Shown here: positions 18,852 to 28,816 of the stretch, piece by piece
Layout: every line of letters begins with the position of its first letter
Numbering within the stretch: the stretch's first letter is position 1
Assembly (NCBI RefSeq): GCF_002896965.1
Contig: NZ_LYMM01000001.1
Coordinates: forward strand, 62,001 to 126,000
From: Novosphingobium guangzhouense
GTDB taxonomy: Bacteria; Pseudomonadota; Alphaproteobacteria; Sphingomonadales; Sphingomonadaceae
Direction: 5' to 3'
DNA: 64,000 nt
Position numbers and translations under genes: made by a program
Notes under the pieces: generated by a model
Databases searched by the model: none
Told to the model about the DNA's origin: nothing
Seen by the model: only the letters and a program-made list of their open reading frames with translations

Positions 18852-20219
18852 TCAGGCCCACATCCGGGGTTCGCACCCCAGCGCGGGATTGGCGACGAAG
18901 GCATTTTCCGGACGCGGCAGGCCAAGGTTCTCGCGCAGGGTATCGCCTTCGTATTCGTTGCGGAACAGGCCCCGCTTCTGAAGGATGGGGATGACCTGGT
19001 CGACGAAATCGTCCAGCACGCCGGGCTGGTAGTTGGGCGAAAGCGAGAAACCGTCCGCGGCACCAGCACGGAACCAGTTCTCGCACAAGTCCGCCACCTG
19101 TTCGGGCGTTCCGGTGTACGAGAAGCTGGCGCGCGAAACAACGACACGGCGGGCCAGCAGGCCGATCGGCAGGTCTTCTTCGCGGGCCATGCGGATGATG
19201 GATTGCTGCACCCACTTGCCGCCGTTGGTTTCAGGCAGGTCGGGCAGGCGCTCGTTGACCGACAGGTGCGAGAGATCGACGCCCAGCTGAAGGCTGAGCG
19301 TGCGCAGGGCCAGCGCTTCAGGCACCAGGTCAAGCAGTTCCTCGTCGGCACGGCGGGCCTCGGCCTCAGTGGCGCGAACCATGAGCTGGACCGAGGGGAT
19401 GATCTTCACGTGATCGGGGTTGCGGCCGAAGGCGACGGCGCGGGCACGCATGTCGTTGCGAAACTCCTTCGCGACCTCAAGCGAACTGGCGGCGGTGAAG
19501 ATCATATCCGCCGTGCGCGCGGCAAGGGCGCGACCGGGGCCGGAGCCGCCTGCCTGAACGATGATCGGGTGCCCCTGCGGCGGGCGTGCCACGTTGAGCG
19601 GACCGGCGACGGTGAAGTGTTCCCCCTTGTGGTCAAGCTCGTGGACCTTGGCGGGGTTGAAGTAGCGCGCCGCCTCGCGGTCGCGCAGGATCGCGCCGTC
19701 TTCCCAGCTGTCCCAGAGGGTTTTGCAAACGTCCACGAACTCTTCGGCACGGGCGTAGCGCGCTTCGTGGTCCATGTTCAGGTCGCGGCCGAAGTTGCGC
19801 GCTTCGCCGTCACTGGCAGAGGTGACGACGTTCCAGCCCGCGCGGCCCTTGGATATGTGGTCCAGCGAGGCGAAGCGGCGGGCGATCGCGTAAGGCTCGT
19901 TATAAGTGGTGGAAGCGGTGGCGATGAGGCCGATGTGCTTCGTCACTACGGCCAGCGCGGCCAGCAACGTGGTCGGCTCCAGCTTTCCGGCATAGTCGGT
20001 GGCGGCAAAGGCGTCCTTGCCCGAAATACTGGGGAAGCCTTGTGAATCGCCCGAGAAATAGCAGTGCATCTTCCCGCGTTCTGCCGTCTGGGCAAGGTGC
20101 GCGAAATGCGCGAAATCGTGCTGGTCCACCGCCGGTGCACCGGGCCAGCGCCATCCGCCGGGATGTGCGCCGCTGTTGTGGATGAAGGTCGCCAAAATCA
20201 TCTGGTTGGGATCGGGCAT
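18852..20219 (-). CDS. LLM-class FMN-dependent monooxygenase (NtaA/SnaA/DszA family)
   Basis: This 455-residue protein is of the nitrilotriacetate-monooxygenase type. Family features include HNSGAHPGGWRWPGA near the start, STTYNEPYAIARRFASLDHI, SKGRAGWNVVTSASDGEARNFG, PPQGHPIIVQAGGSGPGRALAA and the C-terminal ENLGLPRPEN. Members oxidise C-N or C-S bonds using FMNH2 supplied by a partner reductase; no reductase gene is visible nearby. The frame is open upstream to 20438, but the ATG at 20219 starts at the conserved N-terminus. It lies 19 bp after the MFS gene in the operon and is paralogous to the gene at 27382. Confidence 0.93.
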   Translation of the reverse strand: MPDPNQMILATFIHNSGAHPGGWRWPGAPAVDQHDFAHFAHLAQTAERGKMHCYFSGDSQGFPSISGKDAFAATDYAGKLEPTTLLAALAVVTKHIGLIATASTTYNEPYAIARRFASLDHISKGRAGWNVVTSASDGEARNFGRDLNMDHEARYARAEEFVDVCKTLWDSWEDGAILRDREAARYFNPAKVHELDHKGEHFTVAGPLNVARPPQGHPIIVQAGGSGPGRALAARTADMIFTAASSLEVAKEFRNDMRARAVAFGRNPDHVKIIPSVQLMVRATEAEARRADEELLDLVPEALALRTLSLQLGVDLSHLSVNERLPDLPETNGGKWVQQSIIRMAREEDLPIGLLARRVVVSRASFSYTGTPEQVADLCENWFRAGAADGFSLSPNYQPGVLDDFVDQVIPILQKRGLFRNEYEGDTLRENLGLPRPENAFVANPALGCEPRMWA

Positions 20220-20238
20220 GGTACGGGCTCCGGGAAGA

Positions 20239-21561
20239 TCACAGGTGGCTGGCGCCGATGACGCGCGCCAGTTCGCCGTCCGCCGGGGCGGTGCGATAGG
20301 CGCGCGCGGCGGCCGCGAAACAGGCTGCCGCCAGCACAAGGCAGGGCAGGACGATGAGGACGAAGGAAGCGGCGATGCGCGAAGGATCGCCCAGCACCTT
20401 CTCCGAAACGAAAGCGATTGCGAACGGCCCACCTGCACCTGCGGGCAGCGCCGCGACGACGCTGAGGAAGGCGTAGGAAAAGCCGCGCATGTCGTTGGGC
20501 ACGATCTCCTGCACGGTGGCGTTCATCGCGACGTTGAGCATCGGCGTGGTCAGGCTGATCGTGGCCAGCGCCGCGATGGCAAGTCCCAACCCCGGCGCAT
20601 AGCCCGCGAACGCGGTGGGCAAGGCCACCAGCGGCAGCACGGCCATCAGCCCGATGCGGCCTGCCTTGCGGGTATCCGCCGCGAAACCGCCGAGCAGGTA
20701 GCCCGATACACCCGCGACAAGCATGCCAAGGCCCAGAAGGTTGGCAATCTGCGGCAGCGTCAGGCCATATGTGCGCATCAGCAGCGGCGCGGTCCATGAC
20801 GTGACACCAACGAAAGCGACGTAATAGAGGCAGAAGCCGGCGAACAGGGGGACCACCAGCCTGCGCTGACGCCCCAGATAGCGCAGCTTCTCACCCACCC
20901 GCGCGGGCGCCTTTGCCTCTGCCGGAAGGCCGCGCCTGGCGGGCTCGCGGATGGTCAGGAAGGCAAGGCCAACTGCGGGGCCGACGATACCGCACAGCAG
21001 GAATGCGCTACGCCAGGGCACGACGACGCCATAGCCGGGCAGGGTGATATGCAGGTTGGCGGCAAGGATCGCGCCGGGCACGACCGATGACAGGGCCGTG
21101 CCGATGGTTGCGCCGATAAGGTAGGCGCTGAGCGCGCGGCCGCGCCGGTCGGGCGGGAACATGTCGGCGATCAGCGACATTGCGGCAGGCGCAACGGCCG
21201 CCTCGCCAAGCCCGACAAGGGCGCGGAAAACGAAGAACGTCTCGAAATTGGGGGCAAGGCCGCCAAGCGCGGTGGACAGGCTCCACACGATGATCGCGCC
21301 GCCCAGCACGCGCTTGCGCACATGGCGATCCACCAGCGAACCCAGCCACAGCCCGCACACGCCGCTCAGCAGCGAATAGGCAAGGCCCATGAGCAGGCCC
21401 ATGCGGATATCGTCGATGCCAAGGTCGGCCTTGATCGGCTCGGCCAGCACGCCGACGATGGCCTTGTCGATACTGTAGAAATTGGCCGCCAGAAACAGCA
21501 ACAGCATCGGCCACAGCGTCTGGCGAACCGGCGGGAAGGGCACCGGAGCTTCAGTCGACAC
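20239..21561 (-). CDS. MFS transporter (Spinster-like)
   Basis: This 440-residue protein has about 12 membrane segments and the signature GLGEAAVAPAAMSLIADMF with PPDRRGRALSAYL, plus FYSIDKAIVGVLAEPIKADL near the start. It is homologous to the MFS at 14732 and probably transports the cluster's substrate or a product across the inner membrane. Its start overlaps the end of the M24 gene by 11 bp, which indicates translational coupling. Confidence 0.92.
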   Translation of the reverse strand: MSTEAPVPFPPVRQTLWPMLLLFLAANFYSIDKAIVGVLAEPIKADLGIDDIRMGLLMGLAYSLLSGVCGLWLGSLVDRHVRKRVLGGAIIVWSLSTALGGLAPNFETFFVFRALVGLGEAAVAPAAMSLIADMFPPDRRGRALSAYLIGATIGTALSSVVPGAILAANLHITLPGYGVVVPWRSAFLLCGIVGPAVGLAFLTIREPARRGLPAEAKAPARVGEKLRYLGRQRRLVVPLFAGFCLYYVAFVGVTSWTAPLLMRTYGLTLPQIANLLGLGMLVAGVSGYLLGGFAADTRKAGRIGLMAVLPLVALPTAFAGYAPGLGLAIAALATISLTTPMLNVAMNATVQEIVPNDMRGFSYAFLSVVAALPAGAGGPFAIAFVSEKVLGDPSRIAASFVLIVLPCLVLAAACFAAAARAYRTAPADGELARVIGASHL

Positions 21562-22723
21562 GGACGGTGCGCCCGTCGATGCAGGCCATCAGGCGGCCAT
21601 CGGCGTCGTTCAGGATCTCTACCGTGTCGCCGTCGAGGTAGATGATATCCTCGAAGTGGAACTTGCCGATTTCCGGGCCGATCCAGGGCAGGTCGCAGCT
21701 CAGGACCATGCGGTCGACCAGTTCGAAGCTGTGCATGCCGCCGCCCGGATGCGGGTGATCGGTGTGCTCCAGCCCGACCGAGTGCAGGCCGCAGGCGCGA
21801 AATTCCGGATTGCCGTGCGCCTGGATGGAGGCGACGACGGCTTTCTCCACGTCGGTTGAGAGGCGACCGGCGCGGAATTCGGGCAGCGCCGCCTGCCAGC
21901 CAAGACGGGTGGCGTTATAGCGCTTGAGCTGTTCAGGCGAAGGCTCTCCGATCACGGCGGTGCGGCCGATATCGCTGGTGTAGTGCGAAAATTCCGCAGT
22001 GGCGTCGAACGTCACCATGTCGCCGTGCTGCAGTTCGGCATTCTTGGGCAGGCGGCCGAAGCCGGGGCGGTAGGGGGTGATGAGCAGGAACACCGGACGG
22101 CCACCTGCCAGCGCTGCGGCCGACCAGAACACGCGCTCTGCTTCGGCGCAGGTGGCCCCGGCGGCCAGCGCCTCTGCCGAAAGCTGGAGCGACAGTTCTG
22201 TCTTGCGGGCGGCGGCGCGCATATTCGCCATCTCGGCAGGCGTCTTGACCATACGCATGTCGCGCAGGAGATCGCGCGCGGGAACAACGTCGATCGTGCC
22301 GCCCAGCAGTTCGTTCACGTCAAGGCCAAGGCCGCGATCCTCGAAGGCAACGCGCGAGCGGTCGAGGCCGAGTTCGCGCAGGTATTGCGCCACGGCTTCC
22401 TGATGGTTCTGCGGCAGTCCCTCGGCCGTCAGCGCGGCCTGCACCCCGCCTGCGCCGATGCCGGGCTTGCGGGCATAGCCGCGCACGGCCATCCACGTGC
22501 CCTGCCCCTGCTGGGGCTGGCCCATATCGACCTCCACCGTCAGCACGGCGGCGTCCAGCGCATGGTCGCGCGGCAGGATCGCCAGTGCAAGGTCGCCAAA
22601 GCCCCAGCTGGCATCGGTCGCCCAGCTGGAGAGGTAATAGGTATTGATCGGGGTCGAGGCGACGACGACCGCGATATCCTCGCGGTCCATCAGGGCGTCG
22701 GCGCGTTCTCGATTGATAAGCAT
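21551..22723 (-). CDS. M24 family metallopeptidase-like protein (Xaa-Pro peptidase/creatinase fold)
   Basis: This 390-residue protein has the creatinase-like N-terminal domain (about residues 1-145) and a pita-bread C-terminal domain. Metal-ligand positions read Asp in VTFDATAEF, Asp in TSDIGRT (11 residues later), His in CGLHSVGLEHTD, then Asp rather than the usual Glu in VLSCDLPW, and Glu in FHFEDII. The fold hydrolyses X-Pro or other C-N bonds, and some members (creatinase, ectoine hydrolase) are not peptidases. It sits between the amidohydrolase and MFS genes. The substrate is unknown; the paralogue at 28817 shares the Asp change. Confidence 0.88.
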   Translation of the reverse strand: MLINRERADALMDREDIAVVVASTPINTYYLSSWATDASWGFGDLALAILPRDHALDAAVLTVEVDMGQPQQGQGTWMAVRGYARKPGIGAGGVQAALTAEGLPQNHQEAVAQYLRELGLDRSRVAFEDRGLGLDVNELLGGTIDVVPARDLLRDMRMVKTPAEMANMRAAARKTELSLQLSAEALAAGATCAEAERVFWSAAALAGGRPVFLLITPYRPGFGRLPKNAELQHGDMVTFDATAEFSHYTSDIGRTAVIGEPSPEQLKRYNATRLGWQAALPEFRAGRLSTDVEKAVVASIQAHGNPEFRACGLHSVGLEHTDHPHPGGGMHSFELVDRMVLSCDLPWIGPEIGKFHFEDIIYLDGDTVEILNDADGRLMACIDGRTVRVD

Positions 22724-22746
22724 CAGGTCAGTTCCGTCTGGAGGTA

Positions 22747-24480
22747 TCAGGCGACTGGCGCGGGGCGGCGGCCACGCACGAGGCGGCCGGGCAGGGCGCC
22801 GGTGGGGGTATCGTCTCGGGCGGTGACGACGCCGGAAAGGATCGTTGCAGCATAGCCGCTTGCTCCTTGTGTCAGGCGGCGGCCACCGGCCGGAAGGTCG
22901 AAGCTGGCGCGCGGCGGGGCAAGGCGCAGGCGGTCGTAGTCGATGACGTTGAGGTCCGCCTTGTAGCCGGGCGCAATGATCCCGCGATCGCCGAAGCCGC
23001 CGACGCGGGCGGTGTGACCGGTCATCATGTGAACCGCTTCGGGGATCGGCAGCCGATCGCCCACCCGGTCGCGCGTCCAGTATGTCAGCAGGAAGGTCTG
23101 CATACTGCCGTCGCAGATCGCGCCGACATGCGCGCCGCCATCGCCAAGGCCAAGCACGGTATCCTCGCGCCGCAACATGTGATGGACGACATCGAGGTTG
23201 TAATGCGTGTAATTTCGGGCCGGGAAGTAGAGAATGGCCTGGCCGTCCTCTTCGAGCAGCGCATCATAGGCCACTTCCTCGACGCTGCAGCCGCGCTGGG
23301 CGGCGATGTTGTCGAAGCGGGCGCTTGCGGGCGGGGCATAGTCCGGGTTCTCGCCCATGGCGTAACACTGCGAAACTTCGCGCATGAAGGCGGGATACTT
23401 CTTCGGATCGAGCGGCAGGCCCATTTCCGAAAGGATCGCGGCCTTCACTTCGGCCTTGCGCATCTCCAGCGCGCGGGCGGTGACGGGCAGATGCTCGATC
23501 GCGTCGTAAGTCGGGCAGCCGCGAAAAGGGTTGAGCGACAGCTGGTGGCCGAACAGCACGCCGACGGGGCGGCCCACCACCTGTCCGTAGATGTCGATCC
23601 CCTGCGCGCGGCTTGCGGCGCAGGCATCGGCGATCTCGCGCCAGCGGCCCGGCGCTTCGTTGTACTGCAATAGCGGGAAGGTCACGGTCTGCCCCGAAGC
23701 CTCTGCCACGCGCGAAAGCATGCGAAATTCGGAGGAGAAGCCGTTGCCGGTATCGAACTCCGATGCGGACATGAACAAGTGGCGCCCGAAGGGCTTCATG
23801 GCCATGGCGATGGTGAGAAGTTCATCCTCGCTTGCGGTGGTGACGGGAAGCTGATCGCCGCTGGCGGTGCGGTGGCCGATGACGCGGGTGGTGGAGAAGC
23901 CGAAGGCGCCGGCCTCAAGCCCCTCGCGCACGATGGCGGCCATCGCCTGCATGTCGGCGCCGGTCGCGGGTTCACGCTCGATGGCGCGCTGGCCCATGAC
24001 GTGGACGCGCACCGGGATGTGCGGGACGGCAACGGCGAAGTCCGCATCCATGTGCCGCTGCTCGATGGCATCCATGTAATCGGGAAAGCTTTCCCAGTTC
24101 CATGGCAGACCCTCGGCCATCACGATGCCGGGGATGTCTTCGACGCCTTCCATGACGTCGATCATCTGTTCGCGCATGTCGGGGCGGCATGGTGCGAAGC
24201 CGACGCCGCAATTGCCCATGAGCACGCTTGTCACACCATGATTGGTCGATGGCGAGAACTGCGTGTCCCAGGTGACCTGCGCGTCGTAATGGGTATGGAT
24301 ATCGACGAAGCCGGGTGTCACCAGCTTGCCGCGCGCGTCGATCTCTTCGCGCCCGGAACCGGCAACTGCACCTGCCGCCACGATCACGCCGTCGCGCAGG
24401 GCAACGTCGCCTTCGAAAAGGTCTGCTCCCGTACCGTCGGCGATGGTGCCGCCACGAATGACCAGATCGTATTCGCTCAT
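22747..24480 (-). CDS. N-acyl-D-amino-acid deacylase-like amidohydrolase
   Basis: This 577-residue member of the amidohydrolase superfamily opens MSEYDLVIRGGTIADGTGADLFEGDVALR (shown here in two parts: MSEYDLVIRGGTIADG and TGADLFEGDVA). The metal-binding HxH is in GFVDIHTHYDAQVTWD. Other family segments are LMGNCGVGFAPCRPD, GDGGAHVGAICDGS and TGHTARVGGFGDRG. The family cleaves N-acyl groups from D-amino acids, or related carbamoyl/amide bonds. A start 12 bp upstream (24492) is possible. It is the second gene of the operon, 77 bp after the receptor, which suggests an imported amide-bearing substrate. Confidence 0.88.
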   Translation of the reverse strand: MSEYDLVIRGGTIADGTGADLFEGDVALRDGVIVAAGAVAGSGREEIDARGKLVTPGFVDIHTHYDAQVTWDTQFSPSTNHGVTSVLMGNCGVGFAPCRPDMREQMIDVMEGVEDIPGIVMAEGLPWNWESFPDYMDAIEQRHMDADFAVAVPHIPVRVHVMGQRAIEREPATGADMQAMAAIVREGLEAGAFGFSTTRVIGHRTASGDQLPVTTASEDELLTIAMAMKPFGRHLFMSASEFDTGNGFSSEFRMLSRVAEASGQTVTFPLLQYNEAPGRWREIADACAASRAQGIDIYGQVVGRPVGVLFGHQLSLNPFRGCPTYDAIEHLPVTARALEMRKAEVKAAILSEMGLPLDPKKYPAFMREVSQCYAMGENPDYAPPASARFDNIAAQRGCSVEEVAYDALLEEDGQAILYFPARNYTHYNLDVVHHMLRREDTVLGLGDGGAHVGAICDGSMQTFLLTYWTRDRVGDRLPIPEAVHMMTGHTARVGGFGDRGIIAPGYKADLNVIDYDRLRLAPPRASFDLPAGGRRLTQGASGYAATILSGVVTARDDTPTGALPGRLVRGRRPAPVA

Positions 24481-24557
24481 CGTCGTATCCATCTGTTCGA
24501 GTTGAAATACCGTGCGCGGCAGGACGCAGGCTGCACCCCGCCGCGCATCGGCGCTCG

Positions 24558-27038
24558 TCAGAACTTCACGGTTGATCGCACACCGAACGTGCGCAGATCG
24601 CGCAGCGCCACCGCAACGCCCGAGAACGGCGAGAGGTAGGAGTTGGTGCGTTCAAGCAGGGTAAAGTCGATGGCGGCCGGATAAGCCTTGTTGTTGAACA
24701 GGTTGGTTACGAAACCTTCGAACGTGAAGCGATCGTTTCCGAAACCTGCGCGCAAGTTCACCTGCGTCATGTCCGGGGTCTTCGTCAGGTTGGAGGCATT
24801 GGTATAGACCCCCGACTTGTACGTGAAGTCGGCGCGGGCGAAGGCTTCCACATCATCGCGCAGCGGCATCGTGTAGTTGGCCGAAACCGAGCCCGACCAG
24901 CGCGAGGCCAGCGGATTGTGATTGCCGCTGAAATCAGTGATGCCGGTAAGGGCGGTCACCGTCGGCGCGCTCAGCTTGCGGATGTCGCTTTCGTTGTACG
25001 AGCCGTTGGCCGACAGGGTCAGGCGGTCGGTCGCCGCGAAGGAGAAATCGCCTTCAAGGCCGTACATCTTGACCTTGCCGGTGTTGAGCTGGGCCTGGAT
25101 ATTGTAGACCACGCTTGTCGCCGGATCGACCAGCGTGATGACGTTGGCGTTCAGCTGGTCCTTCCAGATGCCATAGTATGCCGCCACGGCGTAGCGCAGG
25201 CGATTGTTGAACGCCTTGCCCTTTGCGCCGATCTCGAAGTTGTCGAGCTTTTCGGGCTCTACCGCGATGCGCAGGCCAGCGTCTGCCGCCAGCACCTGAG
25301 CGGCAGGGCTCAGGTTGGAGAGGAACACGGTGTTGAACGCGGCCGGGTTCACGCCCTTCGAGTACGACGCATAGACCATCATGTCGGGCGTCACGTCGTA
25401 ATTGACGATCACGCGCGGCGTAAAGTTCTTGTACGTCTCTTTGGCAAGGATCGAGCCTTCTTCATAGAAGCCCGGCGTTGCGAAGGCGGCCGAAGCGATA
25501 GTCTGCCCGCCCGGACGGGCATAGGCGTACATCGTATCGATCTGGTAGCGGCCGTCGAAGTTGATGCTGAGATCCGGCGTGATCTTGTAGCCAAGGCCGA
25601 AGAAGGCGCCGAAGGTGCGGTTGCGGGTCTTGCCGGAAACAACGCTGAACTGGCTGGTGCCAAGCGCGCCGTTGTTGCCGCCGCCGCCGCCCTGGAACGT
25701 CGCGTTCAGATAGCTGCCGCCCAGCGTTGCGGTGAACGGTCCGCCATCATCATAACTTGCGCGAAGTTCCTGCGAAAAGTCCTTGCTGATGGCTTCGACA
25801 AGGTAGGGATAGTCGAAGTAGCTCGGCGCGTCCGGAGCCGTGCCCACCGCGTTGGTCGAATTCGGCGCGGTGGTGTTGTAATACAGGTCAAGGTCCGACA
25901 GCTGGCTGCGGCGCTCGTTGTTGTAGCCGGTGAGGGAGGACAGCGTAATGCCGCTGCCGACTTCCCAGTCGACGTTGAAGTGCAGGTGATAGAACCGGCT
26001 GCGCAGGCCATAGCCCTGAACGCCGTCTTCCGGGTCGATGAGGCGGCCGGTCGGATTAGCCAGGAAGTCCTTGATGAAGGGCGTGTTGACCGTGTTCATC
26101 GAAGGCGCGCCGGCAGGCAGGCCGGGCAGGGTGCCGCAGAAGTAACGGTTGTTGCCGAAGGCGCAGTTCGACGAATCCGGCACGATCACCGCTCCGTCGC
26201 TCGGGTTGGTGACGGCGTGCGCGGCCAGCAGTCCGGTTGCGTTCGGACCGTCATCGTTTTTGGAAATCATCGCGAAGGCCCTGGCCTTCAGGTTCGATGC
26301 GGGCGTGAATTCCATCGCCAGAGTTGCGGCGCGGGTGCGCTGGTCGCCCAGCGTCTGACCGGGCACGCCCTGGTTCTTCCACGAACCGCCCTTGGCCGTT
26401 TCCTGCACGGTGGCGCGGAAGCCGACAAGCCCTTCGATCAGCGGAGCGCCGATGGATGCCTGAATGTCATGATTGTCACGCGTACCGATCATGCCCGAGA
26501 AGCTGCCTTCAAGGCGATCGGGCGTGGACTTGGTCACGACATTGACCGCACCGGCAAAGGTCTGGCGGCCGAAATAGGCGCTCTGCGGCCCCTTCAGCAC
26601 TTCGATGCGCTCGGGATCGGAGATCGTCTGGATGGCGGTAGCGGTCGAAACCGGCACGCCGTCGATGAACATCGAGGCGGTCTGGACCGAGGAACTCGAC
26701 GGGGTGAAGCCGCGGATGATGACCTGCTGAAACGAACGGTCGTTGCGGCCCGAAGAGCTGGACACGATCTTCATGCTGGGCGTGAACGCGGCAAGGTCGG
26801 TGACCGACTGCACGCCGCGCTTCTGCATGTCTTCGCCGGAAAGGGCGGTGACCGAAATCGGGGTCTTCAAAATGTCTTCGCCGCGCTTGCGAGCGGTGAC
26901 GACGATGTCACCGGGCATGCTTGCGGTAGTATCCGTGGTTGCATCCTGGGCATTGGCGGCAGACGAAATCCCTGTTGCGACGACGATCGACGAACAGGAC
27001 AAAAGAACGGCGCGACGTAGCGCCGACGTGCTGGTCAT
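24558..27038 (-). CDS. TonB-dependent receptor (826 aa), first gene of the catabolic operon
   Basis: A signal peptide (MTSTSALRRAVLLSCSSIVV to ANAQ) precedes GDIVVTARKRGEDILKTP, the plug (RGFTPSSSSVQTASMFIDG; ERIEVLKGPQSAYFGRQTF) and a barrel ending ...FGVRSTVKF. It is closely similar to the receptor at 1596-4043, including the cysteine block SNCAFGNNRYFCGTLP. The ATG at 27038 fits the signal peptide better than the upstream ATG at 27068. As leader of the deacylase-M24-MFS-LLM-hydrolase operon it probably brings that pathway's substrate across the outer membrane. Confidence 0.94.
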   Translation of the reverse strand: MTSTSALRRAVLLSCSSIVVATGISSAANAQDATTDTTASMPGDIVVTARKRGEDILKTPISVTALSGEDMQKRGVQSVTDLAAFTPSMKIVSSSSGRNDRSFQQVIIRGFTPSSSSVQTASMFIDGVPVSTATAIQTISDPERIEVLKGPQSAYFGRQTFAGAVNVVTKSTPDRLEGSFSGMIGTRDNHDIQASIGAPLIEGLVGFRATVQETAKGGSWKNQGVPGQTLGDQRTRAATLAMEFTPASNLKARAFAMISKNDDGPNATGLLAAHAVTNPSDGAVIVPDSSNCAFGNNRYFCGTLPGLPAGAPSMNTVNTPFIKDFLANPTGRLIDPEDGVQGYGLRSRFYHLHFNVDWEVGSGITLSSLTGYNNERRSQLSDLDLYYNTTAPNSTNAVGTAPDAPSYFDYPYLVEAISKDFSQELRASYDDGGPFTATLGGSYLNATFQGGGGGNNGALGTSQFSVVSGKTRNRTFGAFFGLGYKITPDLSINFDGRYQIDTMYAYARPGGQTIASAAFATPGFYEEGSILAKETYKNFTPRVIVNYDVTPDMMVYASYSKGVNPAAFNTVFLSNLSPAAQVLAADAGLRIAVEPEKLDNFEIGAKGKAFNNRLRYAVAAYYGIWKDQLNANVITLVDPATSVVYNIQAQLNTGKVKMYGLEGDFSFAATDRLTLSANGSYNESDIRKLSAPTVTALTGITDFSGNHNPLASRWSGSVSANYTMPLRDDVEAFARADFTYKSGVYTNASNLTKTPDMTQVNLRAGFGNDRFTFEGFVTNLFNNKAYPAAIDFTLLERTNSYLSPFSGVAVALRDLRTFGVRSTVKF

Positions 27039-27381
27039 GATAGCTTCCCCATTTCGATCCCCGGCCATTATTGGCCTGAGTATTGAGATCGTTCTTCCTG
27101 CGTGAAACTTTTCTTATGTTTCGGTTTTTAAGCTTGTAATCGAGCACTGGCGCTGCGGAATGTCATCAAACCGCCGCTTGACGAGTGCAACGTAACATCG
27201 GTTTTTTCCGCGCCGGAAATCAGAACCCCTTATCACCTCCAAGGAATCCTGATTGGCGTCGGCGGCGAAGTCGTGCTCGTTATCCGAACATGTCAGGGGG
27301 TAGGGCTGGCCTTGCCCGTCATACCCGGACACATAGTCATCCCACAGGATCAAAACTTCGAGGCGAGGCGCGAAAGACGTC
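27039..27381. other. 343-bp divergent promoter region
   Basis: This region separates the minus-strand receptor operon from the plus-strand LLM gene and must hold both promoters. The first 100 bp next to the receptor gene are relatively AT-rich. I see no perfect long palindrome or recognisable operator, and no convincing small gene. Confidence 0.5.
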
Positions 27382-28734
27382 ATGAAACTGCTTGCGTTCC
27401 TGATGCAGACCGGCGGCCACATTGCGGGCTGGCGACATGCCCGTGCGGCCGACAACGCGCTTTGCGACGCCGACTATTTTCGTGCACTTGGCCGCACAGC
27501 GGAGAAGGGCCTGTTCGACGGCGTCTTCCTTGCGGACTATCTGGGCTATCATCCGGTCAGGGGCGCATCGGTGTTCGCCGGGCTGGAGACGCCCAAGCTT
27601 GACCCCCTTGTCGTGCTGTCGATCATCGCGGCTCAAACCCGCAACCTTGGCCTGATCGGCACGGCATCCACCACGTACAACCATCCCTACGACCTGGCCC
27701 GCCGTTTCGCATCGCTTGACCACATGAGCGGCGGCCGCGCGGGCTGGAACATCGTGACGTCGACGATGGAGAACGAGGCCCACAACTACGGCTTCGACAG
27801 CCATCTTGCGCACGGTGATCGCTATGCCCGCGCCGAAGAGTTCGTGGCCGTGGCACGCAAGCTGTGGGACAGCTGGCAGGACGGCGCGGTCGTCGCAGAC
27901 AAGGCAGCCGGCCGCTACACCGATCCCTCACGCATCAGCGCGGTTGCGCACAAGGGCGATCATTTCAACGTGGCAGGCCCGCTGACCGTGCCCCGTCCGC
28001 CGCAGGGGCACCCGGTTCTGGTTCAGGCCGGCGCCTCCGCCACAGGGCAGCGGTTTGCCGCCGCCAATGCGGAAGTCATATTCACGTCGCACCCGACGAT
28101 CGAAACCGCAAAAGCCTTCCGCTCTGCCATGCACGAACAACTGGCGCAGTTCGGCCGAAGCGCCGCCAGCCTCAAGATCATGCCCGCGGTCACTCCGGTA
28201 GTCGGCCGTACCCGCGCCGAAGCCGAAGACCTCAAGCGCGAGCTTGATGACCTGATCCCGGCAGAAATCGCGATATCGAAGCTGGAAGGGCTGCTGGGCA
28301 ACATCGACCTTTCACAAGCCGATCCGGATGGCCCCTTGCCCCCGCTCCCCGAAGCGGCGCTGGCAGGGCAGAATTCGACGCGGGACCGGGTTCTCGAACT
28401 GGCCGAGCGTCAGGGTCTGCCCGTCCGCGAACTTGCGCGGCGGGTCGCTGCGGGGCGGACCGGGCATACGATCGTCGGCACTGCCGAAGAGGTCGCCGAA
28501 ACCCTTATGCTCTGGGAAAATGACGGCGCGGCCGACGGCTTCGTGATTTCCGCGCCGTTCCTGCCGGGCGGGCTGGAGGACTTCGTCGACCACGTCGTCC
28601 CGATCCTTCAGGATCGCGGAGCTTTCCGCAAGGCATATGAAGGCACGACCCTGAGGGAGAACCTTGGCCTGACGGTGCCAGAGAACCTTTTCGACGTCGA
28701 TCCTGCCCTGAGGTCGCGTCCCGAAATCTGGTGA
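27382..28734 (+). CDS. LLM-class FMN-dependent monooxygenase (NtaA/SnaA/DszA family), paralogue 2
   Basis: This 450-residue protein starts MKLLAFLMQTGGHIAGWRH. It carries the same family blocks as the gene at 18852: STTYNHPYDLARRFASLDHM, GGRAGWNIVTSTMENEAHNYG, PPQGHPVLVQAGASATGQ and ENLGLTVPENLF at the C-terminus. It probably oxidises a C-N or C-S bond with FMNH2 provided in trans. It is divergent from the receptor operon and followed 82 bp later by an M24 gene, so each LLM gene has an M24 partner within the locus. Confidence 0.92.
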   Translation: MKLLAFLMQTGGHIAGWRHARAADNALCDADYFRALGRTAEKGLFDGVFLADYLGYHPVRGASVFAGLETPKLDPLVVLSIIAAQTRNLGLIGTASTTYNHPYDLARRFASLDHMSGGRAGWNIVTSTMENEAHNYGFDSHLAHGDRYARAEEFVAVARKLWDSWQDGAVVADKAAGRYTDPSRISAVAHKGDHFNVAGPLTVPRPPQGHPVLVQAGASATGQRFAAANAEVIFTSHPTIETAKAFRSAMHEQLAQFGRSAASLKIMPAVTPVVGRTRAEAEDLKRELDDLIPAEIAISKLEGLLGNIDLSQADPDGPLPPLPEAALAGQNSTRDRVLELAERQGLPVRELARRVAAGRTGHTIVGTAEEVAETLMLWENDGAADGFVISAPFLPGGLEDFVDHVVPILQDRGAFRKAYEGTTLRENLGLTVPENLFDVDPALRSRPEIW

Positions 28735-28816
28735 CCCGAAGCCTTGCCCTTTCGTGAGCACTGCGCGCCGATCGTGTGCGCCGTGCCCGTGCTTGCGCCT
28801 CCTGGAAACATGACCG

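Noticed and set aside
20220..20438. N-terminal extension of the LLM monooxygenase to 20438
   Set aside because: The added 73 residues overlap the MFS gene end in another frame and are Arg/Ser/Pro-rich without family similarity; the ATG at 20219 starts the conserved domain.
24918..27020. 700-residue open frame on the plus strand
   Set aside because: It is fully antisense to a clear TonB receptor gene and lacks any domain; a codon-bias shadow.
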